Positions 9,121 to 20,182 of a stretch of DNA of 64,000 nt are shown in pieces. A program made the position numbers and the translations under genes. The stretch's first letter is position 1; each line of letters opens with the position of its first letter. Source of the stretch: Plecoglossus altivelis (Eukaryota > Chordata > Actinopteri > Osmeriformes > Plecoglossidae); assembly GCA_036571765.1 (NCBI GenBank), contig BROE01000012.1:10280121-10344120 (forward strand), given 5' to 3'. The notes beneath the pieces were generated by a model. It ran no database searches and had not been told where the DNA came from. It was given only the letters and a program-made list of their open reading frames with translations.

Positions 9121-12100
9121 CTGAGGAGAACAACAACAAAATAACAGGTTAAAACGCCACTTCAACCAGTACACTCTACCTACTCGTGTACTATGGGACC
9201 TGGTGTGTCAAGTGCTGTTCATAGAATTAGAATGAATTGAACGGACATTGCATCAAAATTCCAACCAAAATATTTATTTTGTCATATGTGATTAAGAATG
9301 AATAAATGGAGTCCACTGTGAATAAATGATTGAATATATCAAAGCTCTGATGCTACCAAATTCTGTCATGGGCTATTATCTGTAATCATTGCTTAATCCC
9401 ATACCAGAATTAGAGGAAGATGTCGGTTCTGCAGATTCAAATTCTATGTCTTTTTGTCTATTTACCTTCACAACTGTACTATTACATCACAGAGCAGCCT
9501 CTTTTTATTGGATTGGACATCTCCTGTGACGCTGTGGGCATAGGCAGAATTGAAACGGTCTGTTTTTACTAACTTTATACCTAAATTTGACTAAAAGTTT
9601 GTTTTGGTCATGTTTTTCATAGTTTCCATGAGCCTTGTTAATTAGTTGGTGTCTTGTTAGGCTATCAGTATTCAATAAATAATAAGTTATATACAAAATA
9701 CCATCTTTTAGAGCCAAGCACACACTACACTATTCTCATACGACACTGAATAATGGCTGCCAGTTCCCATTGGTCAGGAGTAAAAGGGGAGTCCTTTTGA
9801 CTTTCAAGGCCAATAGCAGTAAAGTAACAGGCTATCGTGAGCTATTGCATACTTTACCTAGCCCTCCCAAGGGTGTTCCCTCCTCCTTGGCCTCCTCTGC
9901 CATCTCCACAGCTCCCTCAGAGCTGCTGTCCTCGGGCAAGATCTCCACTGCCTCCTCCAACTGGATGTCTGCCTCCTGGACTTCCTCGCCTTGCACCGCC
10001 TCCTCGTCCTCCTCCACCCCAGGAGGCACCACCTCTGCCTCCGCTTCCAGGGGTTCCGCTGCCTCCGAGGCCGAGCCAATGCTGTGGCAGGAGTGGCAGT
10101 GCTCCACAGCTGAGATCTTCGGAGCTGGCTCAGCTTCCTCTACTGCCGCTCCTGGCAGGACATCCAGGGCGGCACTGACCGAGGCCGCTGCAAGATGGGC
10201 TGCCACTATGATGAGGGCTTCCTCCTCTGGTATGGCCTCAGCCGCTTCGGCCACCACCTCCAGGGCTTGTTCTGCAGACTCCTCCACAGCTTCAGTTGGC
10301 TCTTCAACTGCTGTGGCCTCCTCCACTGCAACAACCTGATGATCTGGAGCCTCCAGAGCTGATGTCTCAGCAGCTGGTGCCTCTGCCTCTTCTGGAGCCT
10401 CCTCAGGGAGAGGGGCAGCATTCTCCTCTGCCTCATCATCTGCAGCAGAAACACCCGCAGCAGGAGTCTCCACCTCCGCAACCACGAATACTTCCTGCGG
10501 TTCAGAGGTCATTTCCGCCTCTGCCACTTCTTCTGCAGTTGCGACATCAAGAACAGCCTCCACAGCCTTGGGCTCCTCGATCTCCTCAAGAGCGGAGGTC
10601 TCGACCGGCGCCCCTTCAGCCACAACCAAGTCTTCTTTGACTGGCTCTAGAACTTCCAGGGATTCCGGAATATCCAGGGTTTTCTCCTCCAGGTGTCGCA
10701 CGGCGCTAGCGATCCTCGTCTCTCCCACAGATGCGGCAGCGATTTCCACTGAGGAGCTGGTCAGGATCTTCACAGCCGTCAAGATGTCAGAGACCGTCCC
10801 TGGGACCAAGGAAGAGGGCGTGGCAAGGTTAGCAGGACTGGAGTCAGTACCACAAAGACTACATTTCTAATTCCCCATTTTATATACCATGGACAAAACT
10901 GTAGCTATGCATTACACTACTGAACATAACATGGGTCTTTGTCATGCTTCTTTTGTGTGAGATGTTGTGATGTCACAGTGGCAACATTATCAACAAGGTT
11001 TTGATGTTTCACCTCTGCAGTAAAGTAAGCAACAATGTTCTAGTATGGATGGGTACCTACACAGCACGGTCACTGAACAGCCACATGGCACTCACCTCGA
11101 CCGCTTCTCCACCATGGGGGTGGCACATGGGGGTGGCACAGGGACGTCTCTGGGGCTCTACAGGGGACTGGCAAGCCATTTCATGCTCCATCTTACATTA
11201 TACATTACGTAACATCAACATGACATTCACCTAACACAAGAGGGCATTAGTAGGAAACGTTGGCATCAGTGTAAGCATTCATCCTTCAGACCAGCAGGAG
11301 GAGTACCAAGGCTGAGGCTTTTGGCAAAACTGTTGGCGATACTAGTACTAGCCTTTTCTCCTATGGAAGGAACACTTATTTTCTATGCCATGACTTGCAT
11401 GAGAGCTACCTGTGTTCAATTTGTGGTTTTAAAAGATGTCCACAAGGCAAATCAATAGCACTGTGGTGCAATAAAGACAGATATGAAAACATCTATCCAG
11501 TGAGAGGCAAGTGTGGTTAAAGGAACTGGAATTAATTGAGGTTCCAAGGACCTGTTTAACAGGCTCAGACCTGTCAAACCCAGCTGTTGCTAGCAGCACC
11601 GTTAGTGCAGTCACTTAGACAACGGCTGTGCACTTCAGGACTAACAAAGAATCGAAATCCCAATTGTAATATTCTTTCCCAACCATGAATGTTCCTAAAT
11701 AGATATCTATAAGTTACATAGTTCACTGTATAACAGTATAGTGGGCATGGTCCAGGCCATCCATAGGAGCATGAACAAGGCAGACATTAGCTTTATCAAC
11801 ACTACAGGAAGGGGATAGCGGATCACTAAAGGTCTAACAGGCAACAAATCACAAACCTAAACTAGGAGCGTTGCAACAGCGTTGGTGGGTGTAGACAAGA
11901 TGCTAAAAGGAACCAGGTGCCTTCTGAACAGGTCAACTGGCGTGGTTGTAAATGTTTCACCAGAAACGGTTTTCAGATAATGCCAACCTTAAGAAATCGA
12001 TTTGAAGATGGCAGGCAGTAGAACTTTGCAGTAAAAGGAGCATGGAGTATACGTCAAGGTAACAAAGAAAAATCTGTCATGCCATAAAAAGCAATAGTAA

Positions 12101-15100
12101 GGGCACTGTATATGCATGCAGTAAAAAAAAAATGCAATTGAGGACGAGATGTCATGACAACGTCTTTATTGAACGACTTCAATTTCCTTATTTAGTCAGC
12201 ACAACATTCTCTAGATTAACACGATAGCGCATTAGTTGGTCATGGTGACAGTATACCAGACAGTAAAAACAAAAAAACAAAAAAAACTTCCAATGTTGGT
12301 AGGGAGAACTGAGACGTTTGGGGGAGGCTCATGAAAAGTTTCCTAGATCGTTCCTTTCACAGATAAAAGAGAAGATACTTGGTAACGACAAGAAGGAAAG
12401 AAAAATCCCGAAAATGGCTTTTAGATTCTAAAAGGTTGAGACCAAAGTGTGAAGCGATTGGAACCCACCGGCTGTGGCACAAAGAGTCATTAATTAGAGC
12501 GTCATACGTGCCTGACGTGTGTGTGTGTGTGTGAGAGTGTGTGTCTGTGCATGTGTGTGAAGCACCTTGGTTACGGCAGGGCTTGAAGTGCAGTGAATGA
12601 GATGTGGACTGATCGCAGTTACACGTATAAGCACTCCATAAGAGGCAAAGACGCATGTGAAGGAAACATTTTTTAAAAGATGATCCCTAAAGTCAGGTGA
12701 GGTAAACTGAAGGGAAACTGGCATTGGTTCTGTAAACGGCTGGTAAGGTTTGACGGTGTTACTGGAAGTGATCTCACCCCAAGCACTGATCTGAGATCAG
12801 CTTATTTCAACAATTACTAAAGGGTTCAGCTTGGCATGAGGGCGGGGGAAACTAATCTTAGGTCAGTGCTTGGGGGAGTGAGCGACTTATCCCTGGAGTA
12901 GAAGTACAGAATGTGATGTATAAGGGTTGGACAGGAACAGTTATTATACGCAGTACCAGGAAGTACACCTGGGAGCCAGACAATAACTTTATACGGTTCC
13001 ATTTACAAAAGGTGGCACTCGGCTCCCATTGGATATTCACTACTCCCCAAATAATTGCGCTGTATGACATGTCCGTCCAAACCTTATTCATCTCATTCTA
13101 GACAGGTGTGAGGGCAGCACTGTGGGAGAGAGGAAGCGAAGGCTGAAGGAGAGGAAGGCTAAGGAGCAAGAGCTAAAACAGGTTTTTGGTCACATTTCAC
13201 AATAAAATGCAGCAGAATTAGCAAGCCATTTCATTCCCTTCTTGTTTGAAATCCAATGGATACAATTATTTTTTTTGCATAAAAACCTTAAACCTGCTTC
13301 TAGTGCTTTGTGTCTTCAGGCAGCTGGACTTCTCTGCACTTTAATCTGAATTGTCATTACGAATCAAACCGAGTCAGTTCAAACTGACTTAAATTGCATG
13401 AACTCCTGCGGCCTGATTAGAGTGGGAAGTCATGTCCTCCCGTTTGAACCATTCAGAAAAAGTAAAGGAAATCAAGGTGCCATTTCTTGTCCTGGGTTTT
13501 AAGGGGCAACTACATCTTTACAGCTGTTACTCAGTGACTCAAGACAACTGTACTGTATACATTCAAAACTCCTCAACTTCCACCCCCTAAAACCCTCTAC
13601 TTTACACTCCTCCTAAAGAAAATGTTTGTGAATGTGATGAGTAGCCCAAACTGTAAAAAAAACAGCTCTAGATTTGCCCAGTTTAAAAATCAGCATAAAC
13701 TAAAGTGTCCTCACAGAATAAAAGTCCACCTCTGCAGTTTATTGTCAGATGTTGTAGATTTGGGTCTGGGGATTGGGTAGAGCAGGGTGGGGTAAGGTAG
13801 GTATGGGGGAGGGGACACCAAGACTAACCCAACCCCGTCCTCTAGGTTAACCTTTAACCTCTGACCACGCCCCATCTATGCTGCAACCTCGGCGGCGGGT
13901 GCCACCTCGGCCTCAGGGGCAGGGGCGGTCTCAGCAGGGGGGGCAACTTCCTCTACGACCGTACCCGCACTCTCCGCTGCAGGGGCCTCCACAGGCGCCA
14001 CAGCCTCCACGACAACGGCTTCCACAGCGACGGCTTCCACGGCCACGGGAGCTTCTTCGACCACTGCCGCTGGGGCTGCCTCCTCCACCACCGCCGCCAC
14101 CGCCTCAACGATAGGCTCGGCAACTGCCTCTACAACAGCCTCCACGACTGGCTCAGCTGCAACCTCTGCAACGACCTCTGCAACAACCTCGGCCGCTGGT
14201 GCTTCAGCTGCTGGGGTCTCTACGGCAACCACTTCAACGACAGCCTCGGCAACAGGCTCCGGTGCAGCAGCAGTCTCCGCCACTGGCTCTACTTCAGCAA
14301 CAACAGCCTCTACGACCACCTCGGCAGCTGGGGCTTCTACCGGGGCTGGTTCAGCAGGGGCTTCGACGGCCACGGCTACCGGTGCTGCTTCTGCTGCTGG
14401 TACGAGAGGAAAACAGAGAGGAGGGGAGTCAGGAGAGACTACCCTGGACGCTACACGCCAGCTGGAAGATTAGCATTAGCGCTAATATAACTAGCCATCA
14501 GTGGATCATTGGCAAGAGAAGCCCAGGTTAGCAACATACCCAAAGGTCAAAAGGCAAGAACCATTTTAAAAGGGGCTTAAGGAAAAGGTTTTTAAACTTC
14601 AAATGACATTAGTGAGGATGAGCTCAAACAAGCAGGTGGCAGAAATACATCTTCAGACTGAGCACTGCCAAATACTAGGTCCAAGCCTCAGTTGACCTCC
14701 CACTTAGACATGTACACAACTGGCACGATAACATGCTAATTCAATTAAGAATGTGGAATTAAATAAGAATTCAGTCAACATAGATTTATTTATTATATAT
14801 TATATTTAATAGTTGTTGTCTAAAGACACAGGTAGCAACATATTTTAATGTATAATAGAGGGATTATGGTATGTAGGCCAGTAGCCGGAAGGAGGCATGA
14901 CAATTAGTGTTGCCTGTTTATTAGAACTAGCTGAATCATTTAACCAATCATAGTGGTGTATCATAGTCAGATACGTTACAAACATCCTTATATACAGTAA
15001 GTAAAGTAAAAACATCATAGCTGCAGAAGTTTTCCTTAAAAATGCACAGCATGTGGTCAGCAAGCTAGCAAACATGAAAGATGACACGTGGCAATATTGT

Positions 15101-18100
15101 AAGTAACTGAAGCCTTTTTCTGCGTAGTTTCTCCTCACCGAACCCTGTCCGTCTGAAGAAGTGAGACGTTTATCTATATGTGGACTGGAAGGCGCTCTAC
15201 AACGTGACCTTTTGACCTAAGAGAAGCCCCTCGCACACAAAAACGGCGTATCAGTGGGGCAAGTGGGTTCGGTGTGCATTCTGTGGAGGACTGGAGATAA
15301 GCACTTGAAAAACCATCAAGGACATCTTTTATCAGAAGTTCAGGAGTCCAGAACATTTTTTCCTCCACCTTTTATACACAAGTAAGGTTTAGCTTCCAGA
15401 TATGCAGACCCCCTGTGGACGCAAGTATGCATTCATTACAAAAGGGCTGTTATGTGTTGAGAAGTGTTGCTATGGCGGTGTAGGTCATGTTGGCAACAGA
15501 TTTCCTTCGCTTGGCAAAGTTGTGTAATTGGGTGGAGCATTGGCATGCTGAGAAGAAACTGGTGAAAAAGCATGAGGGGTGTGATAAGGAAAGGGACTAG
15601 TTAGGAAAAACAAAATGGCTTCCACCAAGAAGTACGAAAGAGGACAACCTCCTTAGGAATGTGTGAAGAGAAAATCCAAAGGGAATGGTTCATACAAGAT
15701 GGTTCCAAAGTGAAAGTGACTGACATGCAGGTGGTTTACAGAATATACTCACCCTCTTCTGCACCTGGAAGACAGACAACACCCCAGTTTAGAGGGGCAT
15801 CTCAGGTTGTGTATTTGCGGTCTGAGTGAGCCTCTGCTAGCCCATGTATCCATGTGAACCCGTGAGAGGGAGTTAACTGTGACTGAGAACAGTCAGGCCA
15901 GGCTCACTGCCACAACACCCGAGGGTATCTCAGTACATAGACAAACTAATCGCTGACGTATCGACTCTGACAGGCCAGAAAAATGTGATTCAGATTGATC
16001 AGTCTACCATGTTGGCTTTGGGTTCCACCGCCAAAACATTTCGCCTTGCCCAGCGACGAAAAATCCCCGTTGCCATTTCACAATTGCCAAATGAAAACAG
16101 CTAGGCTTGGCCTACGAGCACCCTGTCAGTTGTACCTAAAAGTCCCTGTCCCTGACCGAACCCTCTATGAACTTCTCTATTTTGACATGTTATATCTGGT
16201 ATATCAGGTTGTGTTTCATTAAATAGGTGAAAATAGGTGTGTGCAGGACTCACTTTTTGGACTGGGGGCTGCCGCGCTGTCACCATTCACTGTCTTGTAG
16301 GCCTATGGGAGAGGAAGTCAACAGGAAACGTTACTTTCTATAGAAACAAACCTAATGAATGCCACCACAACTACCCAATTTGGACATCCTTAAGTATACC
16401 CAAACAAAGCTTTTATCAGCATCATTTAAACAGGCTGGTATTGGAGAATATTGAGTCCAAATCTATGACCTATATACTGTTGGCTAACCTTGACAGGCAC
16501 TTGTTACAATAATGGGGTCTACAGAGACAAAGACCCAATTGTGCTCTTCCACAGCCGGATCTAGTGTAACGTCTAGGCTTGTTCCATGACAACAGTCACC
16601 ACTGAGGCCAGTCTGAGTGGCGAGCCCTGTGCTAAAGCACCAGAAGCTTCTATGACACAAAATGGCCACCCAGACACCACTAATGTGCCGGTGGACGTTC
16701 TGCGAATGGCTTCTGATTGTTTCTTTCTCTTTCTCCAATCATTGCCACGAATTCAGAACGGTCCTGTCAAAATGTTGGGAGACAAACTGGAAATGGCTGT
16801 ACTTACGTAGACGGCAGCAGCCGTGAGGCCTCCACCACACAGCACAAAGTACACCACGTTCGAGGATCCACCAGGGATCCCGAAGGACATCTGCCGTGCT
16901 GGAATAACTGTGGACAACGTGGGAGAGTGGGGGACAAAGTTAGGGGTCAGACCAGGAAGCAAACACAAATCACAGCTGCATTTTACAGAGAATACGGTGA
17001 GTGTTTTTCCATACACACTTGCTTCTGTGAATTGTGTCCCACATTTGTAAAGTGAATCATTATTCTAATGGAGCTTTTATCAACCGTGAACTATACGGAT
17101 AAAGACGCTTGATGGACAGGCAATGCCTGTGCCCAGTCCGTACAAACGCACGGCTATATACAGGTAATGCGCTTTTGAGAACATGCCATCTTTAGTATAG
17201 GTGATGGCTTGGTTAAGCCTCCTACATAAAACCCCAATGCTTCAAAACCAAACTGTGATTAGTAGTGAGCTTCATCAGGAGGTAGGAAGACGTTACACTT
17301 CACCTGTGCCTGAAGATGGACGTATTTTGGCATGTCAACAAGTCTAGCGATCCTTTAATCTACTTAAGAACAGTGCGGCACCGGTCAGTTCCTCCAACAG
17401 AGTGGAAAGTGTCCCTGTAAGCCGAGCTGGGTCCGTTTACATCCCAAATGTGTAACATCTAAAAGATTCCTTGTTTGGATCTTGGAGACCCAGGCCAGTA
17501 CATCACAGTACACCATGAGGGTTCTCCTCTTCCGCTTTCATCATCTACCGACTCATCTCAGTGTCATGCCAGCATACTTCATCACATCTCTTCAAAAGGT
17601 GCGCTTCAGTCTAGTTTGGAAGGATTGAGCCGAGGTTCTTGGAACATTAAACTTAAAACGCAGTGGAAGTCAAGGCCCTGGTAAATCTCATAATGGGCTG
17701 TTGTTGTTGTTGTTGATTGTGATTGTATTTGGGAGCCGGTGTCAGGTCAGAAACCCTGCTTTGTCTGCCTTCTTATGGGATTGGCAGCAGTACATTAAGG
17801 CTCTTCCATAAATAAAACTTCCTAGCACTACCATCACCCTAACACTGGCCTAAGCCATGTATCCAGAGACGGAGCGTGCTTGCACACTCACAAAATGCAT
17901 CTTCTTTTTTAAAATAAAAGGCATTCAAGACATGTCCTCTGCTGTAATGCATAGTGGATTGTATGCTTGCAGTACAGAAGGAATTGGTTTCAAAGTTCAA
18001 GTGGGAGGCACACACTTTCTCTATATAGCGCACTATACATGTGTCATGGAAGCACACCAGTCTAGTCTGAACAGCAACAAGGGAACACAATGTACAACAC

Positions 18101-20004
18101 AGGCTAACCCAGCCCAGCCCAGCCCCCCAGCTCCCCTCTCCCCCAGCTCCCCTCCCCCCTCCTCTTTACTCAATGCCTCCTACTGACATGTTTCATGGCA
18201 TCACATTTCATCCTGCACCTCTGCAGAGCACACACTTACATGGCATTTTCCCTAAGCACACGAACATGAGCACCCACTCTTCCAACAGATTGTATTACGG
18301 CATACATTTAAAGAGCAGAGACTACTAGTTTTTATTCAGTCCCAAATGTAACACCACCGTGCAATTGCCTCAATACTGATTCCCAGTCCTCTCATCTCTC
18401 TCCTTCTCATCAATATTAAGATCTGCCCAGGGTTAATCTGATCACAGATCAGTGACAACTCTGACAACACTGACATTGCCATCAGCTCTGAGCCTGCAAC
18501 ACTAATACCTGTGACAGTATAGTTGGGGTTATATATACAGGTAAGCAGTTAATCTGTGGCAGAGGTCAGTCATGTCAGAGGGGACACGCATGTGGCCTCT
18601 TCACGGTCAGCCCCTCCCTCCTCTGGAAACTGGCAAAATGTCAGACAAGTAGCATGGCCAACGTGACACACGTGTCCCATGTGTCATGTACACAAGGAGA
18701 GCGCAAAGGAGAAATATGTAACACGCTAGGGTAGGCCTAGCCAGGCTGAAGCGAGGCCTTTAAGCCACCAAGGAGACAGTGAGTTATGTAAAGCAAGGGC
18801 AGATTCTGGCTGCTCCTACGACTGAATAGAGGCCATTTTCTCCCTCTTTGCACACATGAGCTCACATACGCATACAACCGTGCACATTCCCGCACATGCG
18901 TGCGCATGCACAGACACACAAGGCCCGAAGCCTTCCATGTCAGAAACACCAAGATGAACGAATCAAAGTAACCTGTGGTCAATTTGACTTCAGAAACTAA
19001 ACATTCTTCACAGTCCAATTGAGTTGGATTGACAGTTGTTAACCGAGTTTATGGTTTACCTACAAAAACTGGAAATTGATTCAAATTGATTCAATTAACG
19101 AGAAAATAACGAACAGGGTGTTCCAAAAATACGTGCCAAATCCTGAAATCTCTGCGCATGTGTAAAATATAATCTCCATTCTCAACACGTTCATTCATAT
19201 ATTTATTATGCGATTTCTCTCAAACGGACGCAATACATTTAAGGCTATGTTCAAAATATGGAGGCGGACTCAACGCGCAAGTTACAAGACACATTCTGCT
19301 TTGTTCTATAGAATCTATACACTAGCTCTTGGGACACGTTCACCACGCATGTGAACAGCCTCGCTCATGATATTTTTTCACAAACGACGAAGTTGTGACT
19401 TTACACGACGTTTTGTGCAAACTCATTTAACGCCATACGTTATGTAAAAATGTCAGAAATCTTATTTTCGACTGTGTGTGCAGTTCTGTAAATCTTTGTG
19501 CAGTAAGAACTGCATGTTCCAAAAAGCAGGACACACCTCCTTTTGAAAAGGGGGCGTCTTGCCTGAATAACCACCGAACTGGGCCTAATCGTATACATTC
19601 AATGCGTGTGTAATTTTTTAAAAATATAGAAACAATGTATTTAAATATAATTTGATAGACAATTTCATTATGCCTTTGTGTATGACACGGACGCAGCGCA
19701 GTGGCAAAACGTTACACAGTGCAAGATTGAGGGACAAACATGGGACAAACAACTCGAAAGACAGAATTTGACTCAATGGAACGCATTTAACAACATTCGA
19801 CATTTAAAAGCATTTCGATTCTGGGTTCTGGACCTATGCATACGACATACATCATGCGTCGAGCTGCACTACAGGCACTTATCAAACAAAACTATTTACT
19901 GCCATCAATATGTATTTTTTTTTTAACTCACCATTTCTGGATGAGGGTGCAATTGTCTTTCGTGCCAAAGGCCCGAGTCTCTGGATTGCCCGTCTGCAAA
20001 ACAT
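9083..20004 (-). CDS. mgarp: mgarp, mitochondria-localised glutamic acid-rich protein, with two alternative 3' ends
   Basis: MGARP (HUMMR/OSAP) is a mitochondrial membrane protein linked to mitochondrial transport and steroid synthesis. Four shared 5' exons encode a basic mitochondrial-type N-terminus (MFCRRAIQRLGPLARKT, residues 1-17), a single membrane segment at about residues 42-58 (VVYFVLCGGGLTAAAVY), and then AYKTVNGDSAAPSPKS. Human MGARP has the same order, with SSNRF..GSNMIYYLVVGV..YYAYKTV. After a 12-nt exon the reading frame (phase 1) fits two different 3' ends. One is a terminal exon at 13876-14396, giving 251 residues. The other is a 942-nt exon plus a short last exon, giving 404 residues. 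Both tails are Glu/Ala/Val-rich. The 5' exons and identity are well supported; the use of both ends is inferred from splice sites. Confidence 0.87.
9121..9857. other. mgarp last intron
   Basis: Non-coding. Nothing beyond splice signals was recognised. Confidence 0.5.
9858..10799 (-). CDS. mgarp: mgarp distal large exon (long isoform)
   Basis: The 942-nt exon has acceptor tcccag|GGACGG and donor GCTAG|gtaaag. It enters and leaves in phase 1, matching both the microexon and the last exon. It encodes about 314 residues, beginning GTVSDILTAVKILTSSSVEI and continuing as a Glu/Ala-rich acidic tail with a small Cys/His patch (VEHCHSCHS). The acidic composition matches the family name. If the donor is not used, the frame runs eight codons further to a TAG at 9832. 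Confidence 0.75.
11096..11155 (-). CDS. Possible mgarp cassette exon
   Basis: A 60-nt stretch lies between a gtagag acceptor and a strong TCGAG|gtgagt donor. It would keep phase 1 between the microexon and the distal exon. It encodes a Pro/His-rich peptide and contains an internal duplicated 13-mer (GTGCCACCCCCAT). No homology is recognised, so this is tentative. Confidence 0.25.
13738..13743 (-). promoter_or_regulatory. mgarp: Polyadenylation signal AATAAA (mgarp short isoform)
   Basis: A canonical signal on the gene's strand, about 130 nt beyond the proximal stop codon. A second AATAAA lies at 12165-12170. Confidence 0.5.
13876..14396 (-). CDS. mgarp: mgarp proximal alternative terminal exon (short isoform)
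   Basis: The 521-nt exon enters in phase 1 and ends at a TAG. It encodes about 173 residues that are nearly all A, V, E and P (for example EAPAAEVVAEVVAEVAAEP), a highly repetitive low-complexity acidic tail. The acceptor is a tandem NAGNAG (ccagcagcag), so isoforms differing by one or two residues are possible. A minus-strand AATAAA at 13738-13743, about 130 nt past the stop, supports its use as a last exon. The opposite-strand Pro/Arg ORF is a shadow. Confidence 0.7.
14397..15752. other. mgarp intron
   Basis: AT-rich non-coding sequence. No exon or mobile element was recognised. Confidence 0.5.
15753..15764 (-). CDS. mgarp: mgarp exon 4, 12-nt microexon
   Basis: GTGCAGAAGAGG is flanked by a good acceptor (cttccag) and donor (gtgagt). 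It keeps phase 1 and adds S-A-E-E. Because the length is a multiple of three, inclusion or skipping leaves the downstream frame unchanged. The call rests on splice sites and phase only. Confidence 0.6.
15765..16806. other. mgarp introns flanking exon 3
   Basis: Short introns on either side of exon 3, with no further features seen. Confidence 0.5.
16254..16302 (-). CDS. mgarp: mgarp exon 3
   Basis: The 49-nt exon has acceptor catag|GCC and donor AAAA|gtgagt. It encodes AYKTVNGDSAAPSPK and leaves in phase 1. The YAYKTV match at the exon 2/3 join is diagnostic for MGARP. Confidence 0.88.
16807..16907 (-). CDS. mgarp: mgarp exon 2 (transmembrane segment)
   Basis: The 101-nt exon has acceptor ccacag|TTATTCC and donor TAC|gtaagt, ending in phase 0. 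It encodes VIPARQMSFGIPGGSSN and then the hydrophobic VVYFVLCGGGLTAAAVY. It aligns with the human membrane segment after RRMSSNRFPGSSGSN. Confidence 0.9.
16908..19931. other. mgarp intron 1 (3.0 kb)
   Basis: Non-coding. It contains a C-rich patch at 18106-18170 with repeated CCCAG and CCCCC runs on the plus strand (G runs on the gene strand). No coding exon was seen. Confidence 0.5.
19932..20004 (-). CDS. mgarp: mgarp exon 1 (N-terminal targeting segment)
   Basis: The exon has 24 codons plus one base. It starts MFCRRAIQRLGPLARK, rich in Arg/Lys and lacking acidic residues, as expected for mitochondrial targeting. Human MGARP starts MYLRRAVSK. The donor is AATG|gtgagt. The ATG lies about 130 bp from a TATA box on the same strand. 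Confidence 0.87.
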
Positions 20005-20134
20005 TTTTGTTATGTTTCAGTGTGCGACGCGTGCCTTCTATGAGAAAGTCGAGGGATGAGTGGCGTGTAAGCACGCTGACTAAGGCGATGCTGCTGGGAG
20101 ACTGGAATCGCTCAGGATGGGCAACCCCCCCTCC

Positions 20135-20141
20135 TTTTATA
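20135..20141 (-). promoter_or_regulatory. mgarp: mgarp TATA box (TATAAAA)
   Basis: On the gene strand, GTGACGTTTATAAAAGG lies about 130 nt upstream of the mgarp ATG. A start site near 20105-20110 would give about 100 nt of 5' UTR. No other gene uses this region. Confidence 0.65.
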
Positions 20142-20176
20142 AACGTCACTCCGTTGCAGGCGAAAGGGCGAAATAA

Positions 20177-20182
20177 CACGTG
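20177..20182. promoter_or_regulatory. mgarp: CACGTG E-box / possible hypoxia-response core upstream of mgarp
   Basis: The palindromic CACGTG contains the ACGTG core bound by HIF and also fits bHLH factors. It lies about 35 bp upstream of the TATA box. Mammalian MGARP is reported as hypoxia-induced; function here is inference. Confidence 0.4.

Larger units (their letters stand above)
10800..13875. other. mgarp intron / short-isoform 3' UTR
   Basis: Sequence between the two alternative 3' ends. It holds the candidate cassette exon (11096-11155), AATAAA signals for the short form (13738-13743, 12165-12170) and a short GT run at 12519-12543. No other gene was seen. Confidence 0.5.

Noticed and set aside
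9117..9152. Plus-strand ATG GCT GAG GAG start followed by a possible donor
   Set aside because: Only 11 codons before a stop and a weak donor. The minus-strand acceptor and phase match for mgarp explain the same bases better.
9770..10640. Plus-strand Ser/Ala- and Pro/Leu-rich ORFs
   Set aside because: Antisense shadows of the Glu/Ala-rich mgarp exon.
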